Source: Delphinus delphis
Lineage: Eukaryota > Chordata > Mammalia > Artiodactyla > Delphinidae
Assembly (NCBI RefSeq): GCF_949987515.2
Contig: NC_082684.1
Location: 118,834,080 to 118,898,079 of the forward strand
Direction of reading: 5' to 3'
DNA length: 64,000 nt
Shown here: positions 1 through 11,700 of the stretch, piece by piece
Position numbering within the stretch: position 1 is the stretch's first letter
How the letters are laid out: each line of letters starts with the position of its first letter
Position numbers and translations under genes: made by a program
Notes under the pieces: generated by a model
Databases searched by the model: none
What the model saw: the letters and a program-made list of their open reading frames with translations, nothing else
What the model was told of the DNA's origin: nothing

Positions 1-160
1 TGTTTTCTATCATCCTCAGGGCTGGTTTTACCCCTGCTTACAAATAAGGAATCTTGAGGCTCTGAGAGGTTATGAACCTTACACAAGGTTACTTAGTAAG
101 GTAGAATCATGACTTTCACCATGTCTTTTGATTCTCAGTCCTGTGCTTTTTTCTAACGTG
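1..160. repeat. MIR-like relic at window start
   Basis: The stretch has the layout of an MIR SINE core: a 'gaatcttgaggctctgagagg' type segment, then 'cacaaggttacttagtaag' and 'ctcagtcctgtgctttttt', which mirrors the MIR core ending. It is diverged and partial. It could also be another small old SINE. Nothing coding is seen. Confidence 0.4.
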
Positions 161-254
161 TTACCGGAAATACATAGTCTTTTTAAAAAAATGTTTAATT
201 CAAAGATTTATAAGATTGAGGAAATTAAATTAAAAGCATGTACTAGCTTGTGAT

Positions 255-470
255 ACTATATTAGTTATCTACTGCTGGATAACAGATGACCACAAACTTA
301 GCAGTTTAAAAAACACAAATTTATTATCTCATTGTCTGTGGATCAAGAGTCTAGGCACAGCTTAGCTAGATTATCTGCTTTGGGTCTCACAAGGCTGCAG
401 CCATCGTTGGGTTGGCTGAGGCCTGTGGTCTCATCTGAGGCTTGATTGCTAGTTACTGTGAAGATCTTTT
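255..470. repeat. Ancient interspersed repeat, family not assigned
   Basis: It begins 'ttagttatctactgctggataaca' and continues through 'cttagcagtttaaaa', 'tttattatctca', 'cacagcttagct' and 'ctcacaaggctgcag'. I recognise this as a common mammalian dispersed repeat but cannot name the family with certainty. It is diverged from its consensus and has no open frame. Confidence 0.4.
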
Positions 471-1335
471 AATATTGCTTCTGGTGTGTGAGATGGGGAC
501 AAAAACGGTTGAAGTCATATAATGAAGTTTAGTATGTCAGCCATCTAACAAAAGGAATTTTTTGACTGTTTTTGCTGCCCAAAGGAAAGAATTCTATTAA
601 AGAACGGTGCGCTTGTCTTTTTTCCCTGTAGGATCTCTCCCTTTTTACTTCAACTTTAGATGTATATGCTTAGCATTTGGAGTGTTAAAAACTTGTTCAT
701 TCCATTCTATAAGAATCTTGGTATCCAGACGGTGTGTTGGTGGGTGTTATCTGGCTCCTCATTTTGCTGCCACTGCTAAACACACTAATTAGGCCTGTTA
801 ATGGTTATTTTCCATTTCACTTTTACTTTTGTTCTTAGTCCAGTGCCAGTGTGATATTTTGTAGCTTCTTTGACTGCTGAATTAAGAAAATTAACTTTGG
901 AACCAACTTCTGGGTTCAGGGAAAAAAACCACTGAACAGTGATTTGAATCTCCAGTCCTGTAGCTTTTCCAAATTTTACTGCAGTTTAGTTGATTATTCT
1001 GAACTAGTCTTCCATTTTATGACATACAGCAGAGGAAAGCAGACTTTAAAACGCTGGTCTTGGTACTCTCTTCCACTAATATATTATTCTGTTAGTCTGT
1101 TTCTTTGTGCTTTCTGCTTTACTTACTTTAGGACTTTTGCTTACAAAATTGGCAGACTGGGTAATTCAAACCAACCCTCCTTTAAGGTCAGTTAGAAAAA
1201 CTGGAGGGAAAAAGTCTGTTTTGAAGGCACTTGTGAGCTAACAACGTACTGAAGAATTCCCAGGCCAAAGAGATTGCAGTTGTTACACACTTTTACACTA
1301 AAACAAATCTAAGTTGCTTGGTTGAGGCATAGCAT
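471..1335. other. Unassigned intronic sequence
   Basis: AT-rich, with no splice-bounded exon, no repeat I can name, and only short chance open frames (for example 607-792 and 944-1195) without recognisable protein similarity. It is probably LRRC28 intron, judging from the exons further downstream. Confidence 0.5.
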
Positions 1336-1339
1336 GTAA

Positions 1340-2270
1340 AAGATGCACCTGGGATGTCTTGTGCCAGAGAACAGAAAATCAGTCAAAGACTAGTGGGGTC
1401 ATGTGTAAATAATAGAGGAGTCAACACTGGACAGTTTGACCATCAAAAAGAATGATGATTGAAATGGATTAAAAACACATCAGATATATAAACTTCTATG
1501 AGTTCATAATGATACTCTTTAAAAAAAACTAGTTGGTAAATGGCAGGTTGATAGGGTAAAGGGAAAGAATCAAACATTATTATGCCTTTTCTAAACCAGT
1601 TGTATTTCAGGGTAACTAAATAACTGAATGAAGGAGAGTTTTTCCATATGGAATAATGATACCTAATAAATATAGAAGGAATGATGCAATTAGAAAAACC
1701 AACATTTTGGAATATCTAATGAAATAATTGATTGCAGCAAAGATCATAGCTTCCTGAACCATTAGGTAAGAAGTTGATAAGGAACTTTGTGCTGGATGGA
1801 TCAGGCTGATGACACCTGAATCCACTGATTAATCTTAACATCACTAAAGGTGGGTGAAACAGACATTATATCCTTCCCAGTGTGATGTAATCAGAACTAT
1901 AAAGCCCCACCCTTAAGATCTAATCTTACCAAAGAAAATTGAACCTGAATCTATTTAAGCTTTTCTAACTGCCAGTTTACAGGGAATACAAGGGGTGAAT
2001 AAAAATTTTAAATGACACCATAAAGACATAATAAACCAAGTTTAGAATGTTAGAAATTCTACAAAAAAATCCACTTTTTAAAGTAAGTGAAACATGAAGG
2101 AAAAGGAGGGAGAACTGTTGTAAATGTTAAAAAACTTAGGAATCATATCAGCCAAATGAAGTTGTTGGACCTTGTTTATATTTTGATTCAAATAAACTGG
2201 TTACAAAAACAATTTTTGTGACTATCTGGGAAAATTGAACATGGATAGGGTATTAGACACGTTTAAGAAG
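1340..2270 (+). mobile_element. Old L1M-like 3' region fragment
   Basis: The segment around 1660-1760, with 'taataaatatagaaggaatg' and 'tctaatgaaataattgattg', is repeated in diverged form at 56320-56850 on the same strand. It is also repeated in reverse complement at about 10940-11700. The three copies share the 'aaataaatatcca'-type block. This suggests one old LINE-1 M-type 3' untranslated region, although the family name is inferred rather than checked. There is no intact coding frame. Confidence 0.45.
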
Positions 2271-2305
2271 TTCTTGATTTTATTAAGTACAATAAAGGTA
2301 TTGTG

Positions 2306-3250
2306 GGTTTTTTTAAACATCTTTATTGGAGTATAATTGCTTTACAATGGTGTGTTAGTTTCTGCTTTATAACAAAGAGAATCAGCTATACATATACATA
2401 TATTCCCATATCTCCTCCCTCTTGCATCTCCCTCCCACCCTCCCTATCCCACCCCTCTAGGCGGTCACAAAGCACCGAGCTGATCTCCCTGTGCTATGTG
2501 GCTGGTTCCCACTAGCTATCAATTTTACATTTGGTAGTGTATATATATATGTCCATGCCACTCTCTCATTTTGTCCCAGTTTACCCTTCCCCCTCCCCAT
2601 GTCCTCCAGTCCGTTCTCTACGTCTGCGTCTTCATACCTGTCCTGCTCCTAAGTTCTTCGGAGCCTTTTTTTTTTTTTTTTTAGATTCCATATATATGTG
2701 TTAGCATATGGTATTTGTTTTTCTCTTTCTGACTTCACTCTGTATGACACACTCTAGGTCCATCCACCTCACTACAAATAACTCAATTTTGTTTCTTTTT
2801 ATGGCTGAGTAATATTCCATTCTGTGTATATGCCACATGTTCCTTATCCATTCATCTGTCAGTGGACACTTAGGTTGCTTCTATGTCCGCTATTGTAAAT
2901 AGAGCTGTGATGAGCATTGTGGTACATGACTCTTTTTAATTTATAGTTTTCGGAGGGTATATGCCCAGTAGTGGGATTGCTGGGTCGTATGGTAGTTCTG
3001 TTTTTAGTTTTTTAAGAAACCTCCATACTGTTCTCCATAGTGGCTATAACAATTTACATTCCCACCAACAGTGCAAGGGGTTTCCCTTTTCTCCATACCC
3101 TCTCCAGCATTTCTTGTTTATAGATTTTTTGATGATGGCCATTCTGACTGGTGTGAGGTGATACCTCATTGTAGTTTTGATTTGCATTTCTCTAATGATT
3201 AGTGATGTTGAGCATCCTTTCATGTGTTTGTTGGCAATCTGTATATCTTC
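2306..3250 (-). repeat. L1 3' UTR and ORF2 C-terminal tail (antisense)
   Basis: This is the 3' part of the - strand L1. It contains the purine-rich block (read here as the pyrimidine run around 2405-2460) and the segment with 'agtagtgggattgctgggtc' on the + strand. The segment from 2306 to about 2520 closely matches the L1 3' end at 36704-37505, which fixes the element's orientation and its end. Confidence 0.8.
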
Positions 3251-6200
3251 TTAGGAGAAATGTCTATTTAGGTCTTCTGCCCATTTTTGGATTGGGTTGT
3301 TTGTTTTTTTGATATTGAGCTGCATGAGCTGCTTATAAATTTTGGAGATTAATCCTTTGTCAGTTGCTTCATTTGCAAATATTTTCTCCCATTCTGAGGG
3401 TTGTCTTTTGGTCTTGTTTATGGTTTCCTTTGCTGTGCAGAAGCTTTTAAGTTTCATTAGGTCCCCTTTGTTTATTTTTGTTTTGATTTCCATTTCCCTA
3501 GGAGGCGGGTCAAAAAGGATCTTACTGTGATTTATGTCATAGAGTGTTCTGCCTATGTTTTCCCGTAAGAGTTTTATAGTGTCTTGCCTTACATTTAGGT
3601 CTTTAATCCATTTTGAGTTTATTTTTGTGTACGGTGTTAGGGAGTGTTCTGATTTCATTCTTTTACATGTACCTGTCCAGTTTTCCCAGCACCACTTACT
3701 GAAGAGGCTGTCTTTTCTCTATTGTATATTCTTGCCTCCTTTATCAAAAATAAGGTGACCTGGGACAATAAAGTCAACATTCTCACAGGCATGGACTAAG
3801 TGGCCCTTCGGGTATAAGTTTTTCATCATAAAAAAAAGTCTTAGGATTTACAGAAGTGGAGAGAGGAGGTCAGCAGATGTGAAGCCCACAAGGTCTGTGA
3901 AACGCCGCTCTCGAAATCGTCCTGCTTGGTTTGAGGAGCTTGTGTCTTGAGGAGGGATGGGCCAGGCTGGGACTGGTGGGCAGCTGCTGCCCAGCCCCAG
4001 TGAACACAGTGCTTTCATGGGGTGTTCAGCTCATGGGTGGAGGTGGAATAAGAGACTGAAAGAAGTTTTTTCAACTTTAAGGTAAATTAAAATCACACTT
4101 GAAAAAAAATAATAAGATGACCACATGTATGTGGGTTTATCTCTGGGCTTTCTGTCCTGTTCCATTGATCTATATTTCTGTTTTTGTGCCAGTACCAAAC
4201 TGTCTTAATTACTGTAGCTTTGTAGTATAGTCTGAACTCTGGGAGCCTGATTCCTCCAACTCCATTTTTCTTTTTCAAGATTGCTATGGCTATTCGGGAT
4301 CTTTGGTGTTTCCATACAAATTGGAAATTTTTTGTTCTAGTTCTGTGAAAAATGCCAGTGGTAGTTTTATAGGGATTGCATTGAATCTGTAGATTGCTTT
4401 GGGTAGTATAGTCATTTTCACAATGTTGATTCTTCCAATCCAAGAACATGTTATATCTTTCCATCTATTTGTATCATCTTTAATTTCTTTCATCAGTGTA
4501 TTATAGTTTTCTGCATAAAGATTTTTTGTCTCCTTAGGTAGGTTTATTCCTAGGTATTTTATTCTTTATGTTGCAGTGGTAAATGGGAGTGTTTCCTTAA
4601 TTTCTCTTTCAGATTTTTCATCATTAGTGTGTAAGAATGCAAGAGATTTCTGTGCATTAATTTTGTATCCTGCTACTTTATCAAATTCATTGATTAGGTC
4701 TAGTAGTTTTCTGGTAGCATCTTTAGGATTCTCTATGTATAGTGTCATGTCATCCACAAACAGTGACAGCTTTACTTCTTTTCCGATTTGGATTCCTTTT
4801 ACTTCTTTTTCTTCTCTGATTGCTGTGGCTAAAACTTCCATAAATATGTTGAATAATAGTGGTGAGAGTGGACAGCTTTGTCTTGTTCCTGATCTTAGAG
4901 GAAATGGTTTCAGTATTTCACCATTGAGAATGATGTTGGCTGTGGGTTTGTCATATATGCCCTTTCTTATGTTGAGGTAAGTTCCCCCATGCTTACTTTC
5001 TGGAGGGCTTTTATCATAAATGGGTGTTGAATTTTGTCAAAAGCTTTTTCTGCATCTGTTGACATGATCATATGGTTTTTCTCCTTCAACTTGTTAAAAC
5101 AGTTTATCACATTGATTGATTTGTGTATATTGAAGAATCCTTGCATTCCTGGGAAAACACCCACTTGATCATAGTGTATAACCCTTTTAATGTGCTTTTG
5201 GATTTTGTTTACTAGTGTTTTGTTATGGAGTTTTGCATCTGTGTTCATCAGAGTTATTGGCCTGTAGTTTTCTTTCTTTGTGACATCTTTGTGGGGTTTT
5301 GGTATCCAGGTAATGGTGGCCTCGTAGAATGAGTTTGGGAACGTTCTTCTCTCTGCTATATTTTGGGAGAGTTTGAGAAGGATAGGTGTTGGCTCTTCCC
5401 TAAATGTTTCATAGAATTCACCTGTGAAACCATCCAGTCTGGGGCTTTTGTTTGTTGGAAGATTTTTAATCACAGTTTCAATTTCAGTGCTTGTGATTGG
5501 TCTGTTTATATTTTCTGTTTCTTCCTGGTCAGTCTCAGAATGTTGTGTTTTCTAAGAATTTGTCCATTTCTTAGTGGTTGTCCATTTCATTGGCCTATAT
5601 TTGCTTGTAGTAATCTCTCATGATCCTTTGTATTTCTGCAGTGTCACTTGTTACTTCTCCTTTCTCATTTCTAATTCTATTGATTTGAGTCATCTCCCTT
5701 TTTTTCCTGGTGAGTTTGGCTAATGGTTTATCACTTTTGTTTATCTTCTCAAAGAACCAACTTTTAGTGTTATTAATCTTTGCTACTGTTTCCTTCATTT
5801 CTTTTTTCATTTATTTCTGATCTGATCTTTATGATTTCTTTCCTTCTGCTAACTTTGGGGTTTTTTTGCTCTTCTTTCTCTGCTTTAGGTGTAATGTTAG
5901 GTTGTTTATTTGAGATGTTTCTTATTTCTTGAGTTAGGATTGTATTGCTATAAACTTCCCTCTTAGAACTGCTTTTGCTGCATCCCATAGGTTTTGGGTC
6001 ATCTTGTTTTCATTGTCATTTGTTTCTAGGTATTTTTTTTATTTCCTCTTTGATTTCTTCAGTGATCTCTTGGTTATTTAGTAGTGTGTTGTTTAGCCTC
6101 CATGTGTTTGTATTTTTTACAGATTTTTTCCTGTAGCTGATATCTAGTCTCATAGCACTGTGGTCAGAAAAGATACTTGATATGATTTCAGTTTTCTTAA

Positions 6201-6843
6201 ATTACTGAGGCTTGATTTGTGACCCAAGATATTATCTATCCTGGAGAAGGTTCCATGAGACCTTGAGAAGAAAGTGTGTTCTTTTGTTTTTGGATGGAAT
6301 GTCCTATAAATATCAGGTAAGTCCATCCTGTTTAATGTATCATTTAAAGCTTGTATTTCCTTATTTATTTTCATTTGGGATGATCTGTCCATTAGTGAAG
6401 GTGGGGTGTTAAATTCCCTTACTATGATTGTGTTACTGTCAATTTCCCCTTTTATGGCTGTTAGCATTTGCCTTATGTATTGAGGTGCTCCTTGTTGGGT
6501 GCATAAATATTTACAATTGTTACTTCTTCTTTTGGACTGATCCCTTGATCATTATGTAGTGTCCTTCTTTGTCTCTTGTAATAGTGTTTATTTTAAAGGC
6601 TATTTTGTCTGATGTGAGAATTGCTACTCCAGCTTTCTTTTGATTTCCATTTGTATGGAATATCTTTTTCCGTCCCCTCACTTTCAGTGTGTATGTGTCC
6701 CTAGGTCTGAAGTGGGTCTCTTGTAGACAGCATATATATGGGTCTTGTTTTTGTATCCATTCAGTCAGTCTATGTCTTTTGGTTGGAGCCTTTAATCCAT
6801 TTACATTTAAGGTAGTTATCAATATGTATGTTCCTTTTACCAT
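3250..6843 (-). pseudogene. L1 ORF2 remnant (endonuclease and reverse transcriptase)
   Basis: On the - strand, translated pieces line up as a LINE-1 ORF2 protein, which nicks target DNA and reverse-transcribes the L1 RNA. The endonuclease start lies at 6843-6520, with an LNVNGLKAPTKRHRL-type N-terminus and QETHFRPRDTY. More endonuclease follows at 6467-6150 (HGTFSRIDNILGHK). The reverse transcriptase core is at 5473-4967 ([25 protein letters not shown]) and 4841-4566, whose catalytic box reads FVDDMTLY where L1 families usually have FADD. C-terminal pieces lie at 4493-4093 and 3658-3251. At least five frameshifts or stops break the frame, and a retrocopy sits at 3761-4107. It is not functional. 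Confidence 0.9.
3761..4107 (+). pseudogene. 5'-truncated processed retrocopy inserted in L1 ORF2
   Basis: The insert interrupts L1 sequence that reads continuously once it is removed. It is flanked by direct repeats of 15 nt matching at 13 positions (3746-3760 and 4108-4122, core 'aaggtgacc'/'aagatgacc'). The + strand has an open frame of 62 codons from 3762 to the stop TGA at 3948-3950, ending ...RNRPAWFEELVS. A roughly 150-nt 3' UTR follows, then an ATTAAA signal at 4086-4091 and an A run from 4102. This is the structure of an mRNA 3' end copied by L1 machinery. The tail is basic (KRRSRNR). I do not recognise the parent gene. It lies in + orientation, opposite to the host L1. Confidence 0.85.
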
Positions 6844-6901
6844 TTTCTTAATTATTTTGGGTTTGTTATTGTAGGTCTTTTCCTTCTCTTGTGTTCCCTG
6901 C

Positions 6902-7629
6902 CTAGAGAAGTTCCTTTAGCATTTGTTGTAAAGCTTGTTTGGTGGTGCTGAATTCTCTTAGCTTTTGCTTGTCTGTAAAGGTTTTAATTTCTCTGTCGAA
7001 TCTGAATGAGATCCTTGCTGGGTAGAGTATTCTTGGTTGTAGGTTTTCCCCTTTCATCACTTTAACTGTGTCCTGCCACTCCCTTCTGGCTTGCAGAGTT
7101 TCTGCTGCAAGATCAGCTGTTAACCTTATGGGAATTCCCTTGTGTGTTATTTGTTGTTTTTCCCTTGCTGCTTCTAATATTTTTGCTTTGTAGGTAAGTT
7201 TTGACAGTTTGATTAACATGTGTCTTGGCATGTTTCTCCTTGGATTTATCCTGAATGGGTCTCTCTGCGCTTCCTGGACTTGATTGACTCTTTCCTTTCC
7301 CATGTTAGGGAAGTTTTCAACTATAATCTCTTCAAATATTTTCTTAGTCCCTTCTTTTCCTCTTCTTCTTCTCGGACCCCTATAATTCATATGTTTTTGC
7401 GTTTAATATTGTCCCAGAGTTCTCTGACACTGTCCTCAATTCTTTTCATTCTGTTTTCTTTATTCTGTTCTGTGGTAGTTATTTCCATTATTTTATCTTC
7501 CAGGTCACTTATCTGTTCTTCTGCCTCAGTTATTCTATTGATTCCTTCTAGAGAATTTTTAATTTCATTTATTGCGTTGTTCATCACTGTTTGTTTGCTT
7601 TTTAGTTCTTCTAGGTCCCTCTTAAACAT
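6902..7629 (-). pseudogene. L1 ORF1 remnant (RNA-binding chaperone)
   Basis: ORF1 of the - strand L1 encodes the nucleic-acid chaperone of the L1 particle. The coiled-coil end of the protein is at 7629-7387 (ITEAEEQISDLEDKIMEI). The RNA-recognition and C-terminal part is at 7390-6902, with KIFEEIIVENFPNMG, EAQRDPFRINPRRN and ARISFRFDREIKTF. The two pieces overlap in different frames near 7388, so the frame is broken by a small indel. The N-terminal end of ORF1 upstream of 7629 is degraded. Close relatives in this window are at 18207-19184. Confidence 0.88.
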
Positions 7630-9140
7630 TTCTTGTTATTTTCTCCATTATGTTTCCAAGATTTTGGATCATCTTTACTATCATTACTCTGAATTCTTTT
7701 TAGGTAGACTGCCTATTTCCTCTTCAGTTGTTTCGTCTGCTGGGTTTTTACCTTGCTTCTTCATCTGCTGTGTGTTTCTCTGTCTTCTCATTTTGCTTAA
7801 CTTGCTGTGTTTGGGGTCTCCTTTTTGCAGGCTGCAGGTTCGTAGTTCATGTCGTTTTTGGTGTCTGCCCCCAGTGGCTAAGGTTGGTTCATTGGGTTGT
7901 GTAGGCTTCCTGGTTGAGGGGACTGGTGCCTGTGTTCTGATGAATGAGGCTGGACCTTGTCTTTCTGGTGGGCAGGACCGTGTCCGGTGGTGTGGTTTGT
8001 GGTGTCTGTGACCTTATTATGATTTTAGGAAGCTTCTCTGGTAATGGGTGGGGTTGTGTTCCTATCTTGCTACTTGTTTGGCATAGGGTGTCCAGCACTG
8101 TCTCTTGCTGGTCGTTGAGTGGAGCTCGGTCTTAGCATTGAGATGGAGATCTCTGGGAGAGCTTTCATCATTTGATATTACGTGGAGCCGTGTGGTTTCT
8201 GGTGGGCCGATGTCCTGTTCTTGGCTCTCCCACCTCAGAGGCACAGGCCTGACACCCGACCAGTGCACCAAGACCCTGTCAGCCATGCGGCTCAGAAGAA
8301 AAGGGAGGAAAAAAAGAAAGAAAAAATAAATAAATAAAATAAATTTATTAAAATTTAAAAAATATTAAAAATTAAAAGAAATAAAAGCCATAAGAAAAAG
8401 AAAGGAGAGAGCATCCAAACCAATAAACAAATCAACCAATGGTAACAAGCACTAAAACTATTCTAAAAGAAAAAAAAAACGAAAAAAAAAGGGACAGAGA
8501 GAGCCGTAGGACAAATGGTAAAAGCAAAGTTATACAGACATAGTTACACAAAGAAGCATACAGGTACACTCTCACAAAAAGAGAAGAAGGAAAAAAAATA
8601 TCTATATATTAAAAAAAAAGGAAAAGAGCAACCAAATCAGTAAAGAAATCTACCAGTGTTAATAAATTGTGAATTCTAAACTAAAGTAAACGTAAAACCA
8701 GAAACCAGTTAGTTGCAGAAAGGCAACCCCAAGTCTACAGTTGCTCCCAAAGTCCACTGCCTCAATTTTGGGATGATTCGTTGTCTATTCAGGTATTCCC
8801 CAGATGCAGGGTACATCAAGTTGATTTGGAGATTAATCTGCTGCTCCTGAGGCTGCTGGGAGAAATTTCCCTTTCTCTTGTTTGTTCACACAGCTCCTTG
8901 GGTTCAGCTTTGGATTATGGCCCCGCCTCTGCATGTAGGTCGCCTGAGGGCCTCTGTTCTTCACTCAGACAGAACGGGGTTAAATTAGCAGCTGATTATG
9001 GGACTCAGGCTCACTAGGCTGGGGGCAGGGACTCGTACGGTATGTGGGGCGAGCCTGTGGCAGCAGAGGCCAGCATGACGTTGCAACAGCCTAAGCCACG
9101 CAATGTATTCTCCCGGGGAAGTTGTCCCTGGATCATAAGA
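7630..9140 (-). repeat. L1 5' UTR (antisense)
   Basis: This precedes ORF1 of the - strand L1. It has the GC-richer block at 7840-8290, an A-rich low-complexity stretch at 8300-8640, and a second GC-richer block at 8700-9135 ending near 'ggggaagttgtccctggatc'. In an active L1 this part holds the internal promoter. The + strand open frame at 7220-8011 (263 codons) lies across ORF1 and this UTR on the wrong strand and is a chance frame. Confidence 0.7.
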
Positions 9141-9345
9141 CCTGAGTCTGAAATCTTACTCTTCTTTTACCACAGTGCAATTAAACTAGAAATCAATATA
9201 ATAACGTAACTAGTAATTCCCCTGGATAATGCAGGTGAATTTCTTCATGTCCTCAGGGTAGGGACTTCTTAAAACAGGATACAGAATGCATAGGTATAAA
9301 GGGAAAGATTGACTTGACAAATTTAGAAAGCATTTTCATTACCTA

Positions 9346-9546
9346 GATCCAGGATTGGCAAACTTTTTCTGTAAAGGGCCAATTACTCTGGCACTACTGT
9401 CTTTGTCCCAGCTACTCACCTCTTCCCTTGTAGCATGAAAGTGAACAAAGGACAATATTTTAATGATGTGTAATAAATATTAAGTGAAACTTTATATACA
9501 AAATTAGATAGTGGGCCAGAATTGGCATGTGGACCATAGTTTGTGG
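9346..9546 (+). mobile_element. hAT-type nonautonomous DNA transposon (MER class)
   Basis: It starts 'ggattggcaaactttttctg' and continues 'taaagggccaa', then 'cccttgtagcatgaaagtg'. It ends at 'ggaccatagtttgtggc', the opposite inverted end. The whole is about 200 bp, the usual size. Relatives in this window are at 15107-15205, 23946-24043 and 44831-45114. It has no coding capacity. Confidence 0.65.
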
Positions 9547-9559
9547 CTATTTGACATAG

Positions 9560-10220
9560 ATCATCAAATAAGGAGAAGGTACCTCTCACCATGGGAGAAG
9601 ATATTTGCAATACATATAACTGACAAAGGACTTGTATCCATAATGAACTCCTACAAATCAATATGAAAAAGACCAACAACCCAGTTTAAAACATTTGCAG
9701 TGAACTTGAATAGGTACTTTTCTAAAGAGGAAATCCAAACATCCAGTAAACATGTTAATATGCTAAGCTTTGTTAGTTATCAGAGACATGCAAATTGAAA
9801 CCACAACAAGGTTACATTAAATAGCAACTAGACTCACTTAAAGACTGACAAAACTAAGCATTTATGAGCTTGTGGAGCAACAGGGGCTCTCATACCCTAT
9901 AATGTTGATGATATGCATACTCTGACCAAGCAGTTCTCCTAGATTTATTCTCGTATGAACTAAAAGACATGTAATAATGTTCATTAAACTCATAATATTC
10001 ATACTTGTCCCAAACTGCAGACAACACAAGTGTCCTTTAACAATAGAATGGATGAAACTGGTTAATTCATAAACTGGAATATTAGACAACAATGAAAAAA
10101 GGAGCAGGCAGCTACATTCTACAATACGTTTGAACCTCACTAATATAATGTTGAGCAACAGAAGCCAGTCACAAAAGAACGTACATTATATGATTCTAAT
10201 TATATAAAGTTCTGAAATAA
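9560..10220 (+). mobile_element. Old L1M ORF2 C-terminal/3' fragment
   Basis: It contains the L1 motifs 'atgggagaagatatttgcaa', 'gacaaaggacttgtatcca', 'agacatgcaaattgaaacc' and 'tagaatggatgaaactgg' in the order expected near the end of ORF2, on the + strand. It is heavily diverged with no open frame of useful length. The AT-rich run 10240-10290 follows it. Confidence 0.75.
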
Positions 10221-10935
10221 GCAAAATGAAATAAGTTATTTTAGTATAATACTATATATTATATATAATATAATTTAAAAATTAATATAATAATAGGGAT
10301 GCTTAGTTGGCTGGTAAGAGTGAAAAGACAAGTGAAAAGACAAAGAGATGATTTTCATGAAAGTCAGGATTGAAAAGCCTCAGAAACTTGAGCTTTCAAG
10401 GAGGATGTAGTTAGTTGAGGCAGGCCAGTGATTCCACAGTAATAAACAGGGTAAAAGTGGGTAAGTTTCAAAACTCCTGTTTTTAAAAGCCTCAGGAAAT
10501 GGAAGCTGTTTGGGGACAGGAGGTGATTAATCTTATTTATCTTTGTATCTCCCACAGTTCTTGGTACCCTGCCTTTCTCATAGGTAGTTCAATTAATAAT
10601 GAATGAATGAAAACAGAGTGAGAGGGAAAAGGCACATATCTGGAATGGAAGATGGAGAAAAATGTTTGCTCTTTACCATAGTCAAAGTTTAAGGAGAAAG
10701 GACTAAATTATCTGGGTTCCCAAGGGAGAGAGACTTGTCACACTGTATCCTTCGTAGAGCCTAAGATATTATGCTATAAGAATTTGATGTTCTTGTTTAA
10801 GTCATCTGTTAAATATGTATGTGTATGATATATGATATGCATTTTAAAACACACCCATTATTTATAATGCTTTGGGACATTAAATTTTTCTGTCTTGTAG
10901 TCTTACCTCTTGTTATCTTTTGTACTTTTCTCATA
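10221..10935. other. Unassigned intronic sequence
   Basis: AT-rich, with a local TA-rich run at about 10248-10290. No exon, RNA gene or confidently named repeat was seen. Confidence 0.5.
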
Positions 10936-10939
10936 ATGA

Positions 10940-11700
10940 AATTTTCAGGAAGCTGTTGATGCTGGTTTGTTACCTTTGGAATCCTAGAACTTTAGCACAG
11001 GAAAAGACCTTATATAGAATTTTCTATTTCCTCGTGATTAGATTGAGGTTTTACATTTTGACAAGAATATCATAGAAGTGATCTTGTATCCTTCTGATTG
11101 TGACATATTGTGAGGTACATAGTATTGCTGTGTCTTGTTGCTAGTGATGTTAATCTTAATCTCTTGGTTAAGCTGTTGGCTACTGGGTTTCTCCACTTTT
11201 TATTTTCCCTTTGTAATTGTTAAGTAGTTTGGAGATACTTTGAAACTACATCATTATGCCGTTTCTTCTCAGACTTTCATGTCTGATTTTGGCATTCATT
11301 GGTAGATCTTGGCTGCAGCAGTGATTACTGTGATGTTTACTAATTGTGCCATTTGTATTTCCTTCATTCCTTCTACGTTGATCAGTTGGAATTATGTAAA
11401 GAATTCTCCCTCTTTTATTTATTCATGCCAATAAGAACTCTTGGATATTTATTTTATTCTATGGGTTATAATCCAATGCTGTTATTACTTTGTTGCTCAA
11501 ATTGTTCCAGTGTTAGCCACTGAGAGTTCCTTCTGGTTGGCTCCTGTGTCTTTTTGACATGTCCCATCTTTTTTCAAGCACTTCCTTGTTTGCTGCCGTC
11601 ATAAGTAGTTCCAGGATCATTTTGTATTTTCTGTTGGAGAGTGGTATTTAGAAACTCAGATCTGGTGTTAAGTGTGCTCTCTGCTACTGAGGTGATGGAT
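10940..11700 (-). mobile_element. Old L1M-like 3' region fragment (antisense)
   Basis: The segment 11280-11600 ('gattttggcattcattggta', 'ccttcattccttctacgttg', 'gatatttattttattctatg', 'gctcaaattgttccagtgtt') is the reverse complement of the block seen at 1340-2270 and 56320-56850. I infer an old L1M-type 3' region. The exact family is not assigned. Confidence 0.45.

Larger units (their letters stand above)
2306..9140 (-). mobile_element. Near full-length L1 retrotransposon, inactive
   Basis: Read on the - strand this is a LINE-1 with its parts in order: 5' UTR (about 9140-7630), ORF1 (7629-6902), ORF2 (6843-3250) and 3' UTR (3250-2306), ending in a short A tail (poly-T at 2309-2315). The 3' end matches the cetartiodactyl L1 tail, also seen at 36704-37505, 20850-21530 and 52849-52970 in this window. 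Both reading frames are broken by stops and frameshifts, and ORF2 also holds a foreign insert at 3761-4107. I could not find target-site duplications at the outer ends. Confidence 0.9.

Noticed and set aside
7220..8011. 263-codon open frame on the + strand, the longest in the window
   Set aside because: It lies antisense over L1 ORF1 and the L1 5' UTR. The - strand carries the recognisable L1 protein, and the + frame is rich in Ser, Leu and Phe as expected from an antisense shadow.
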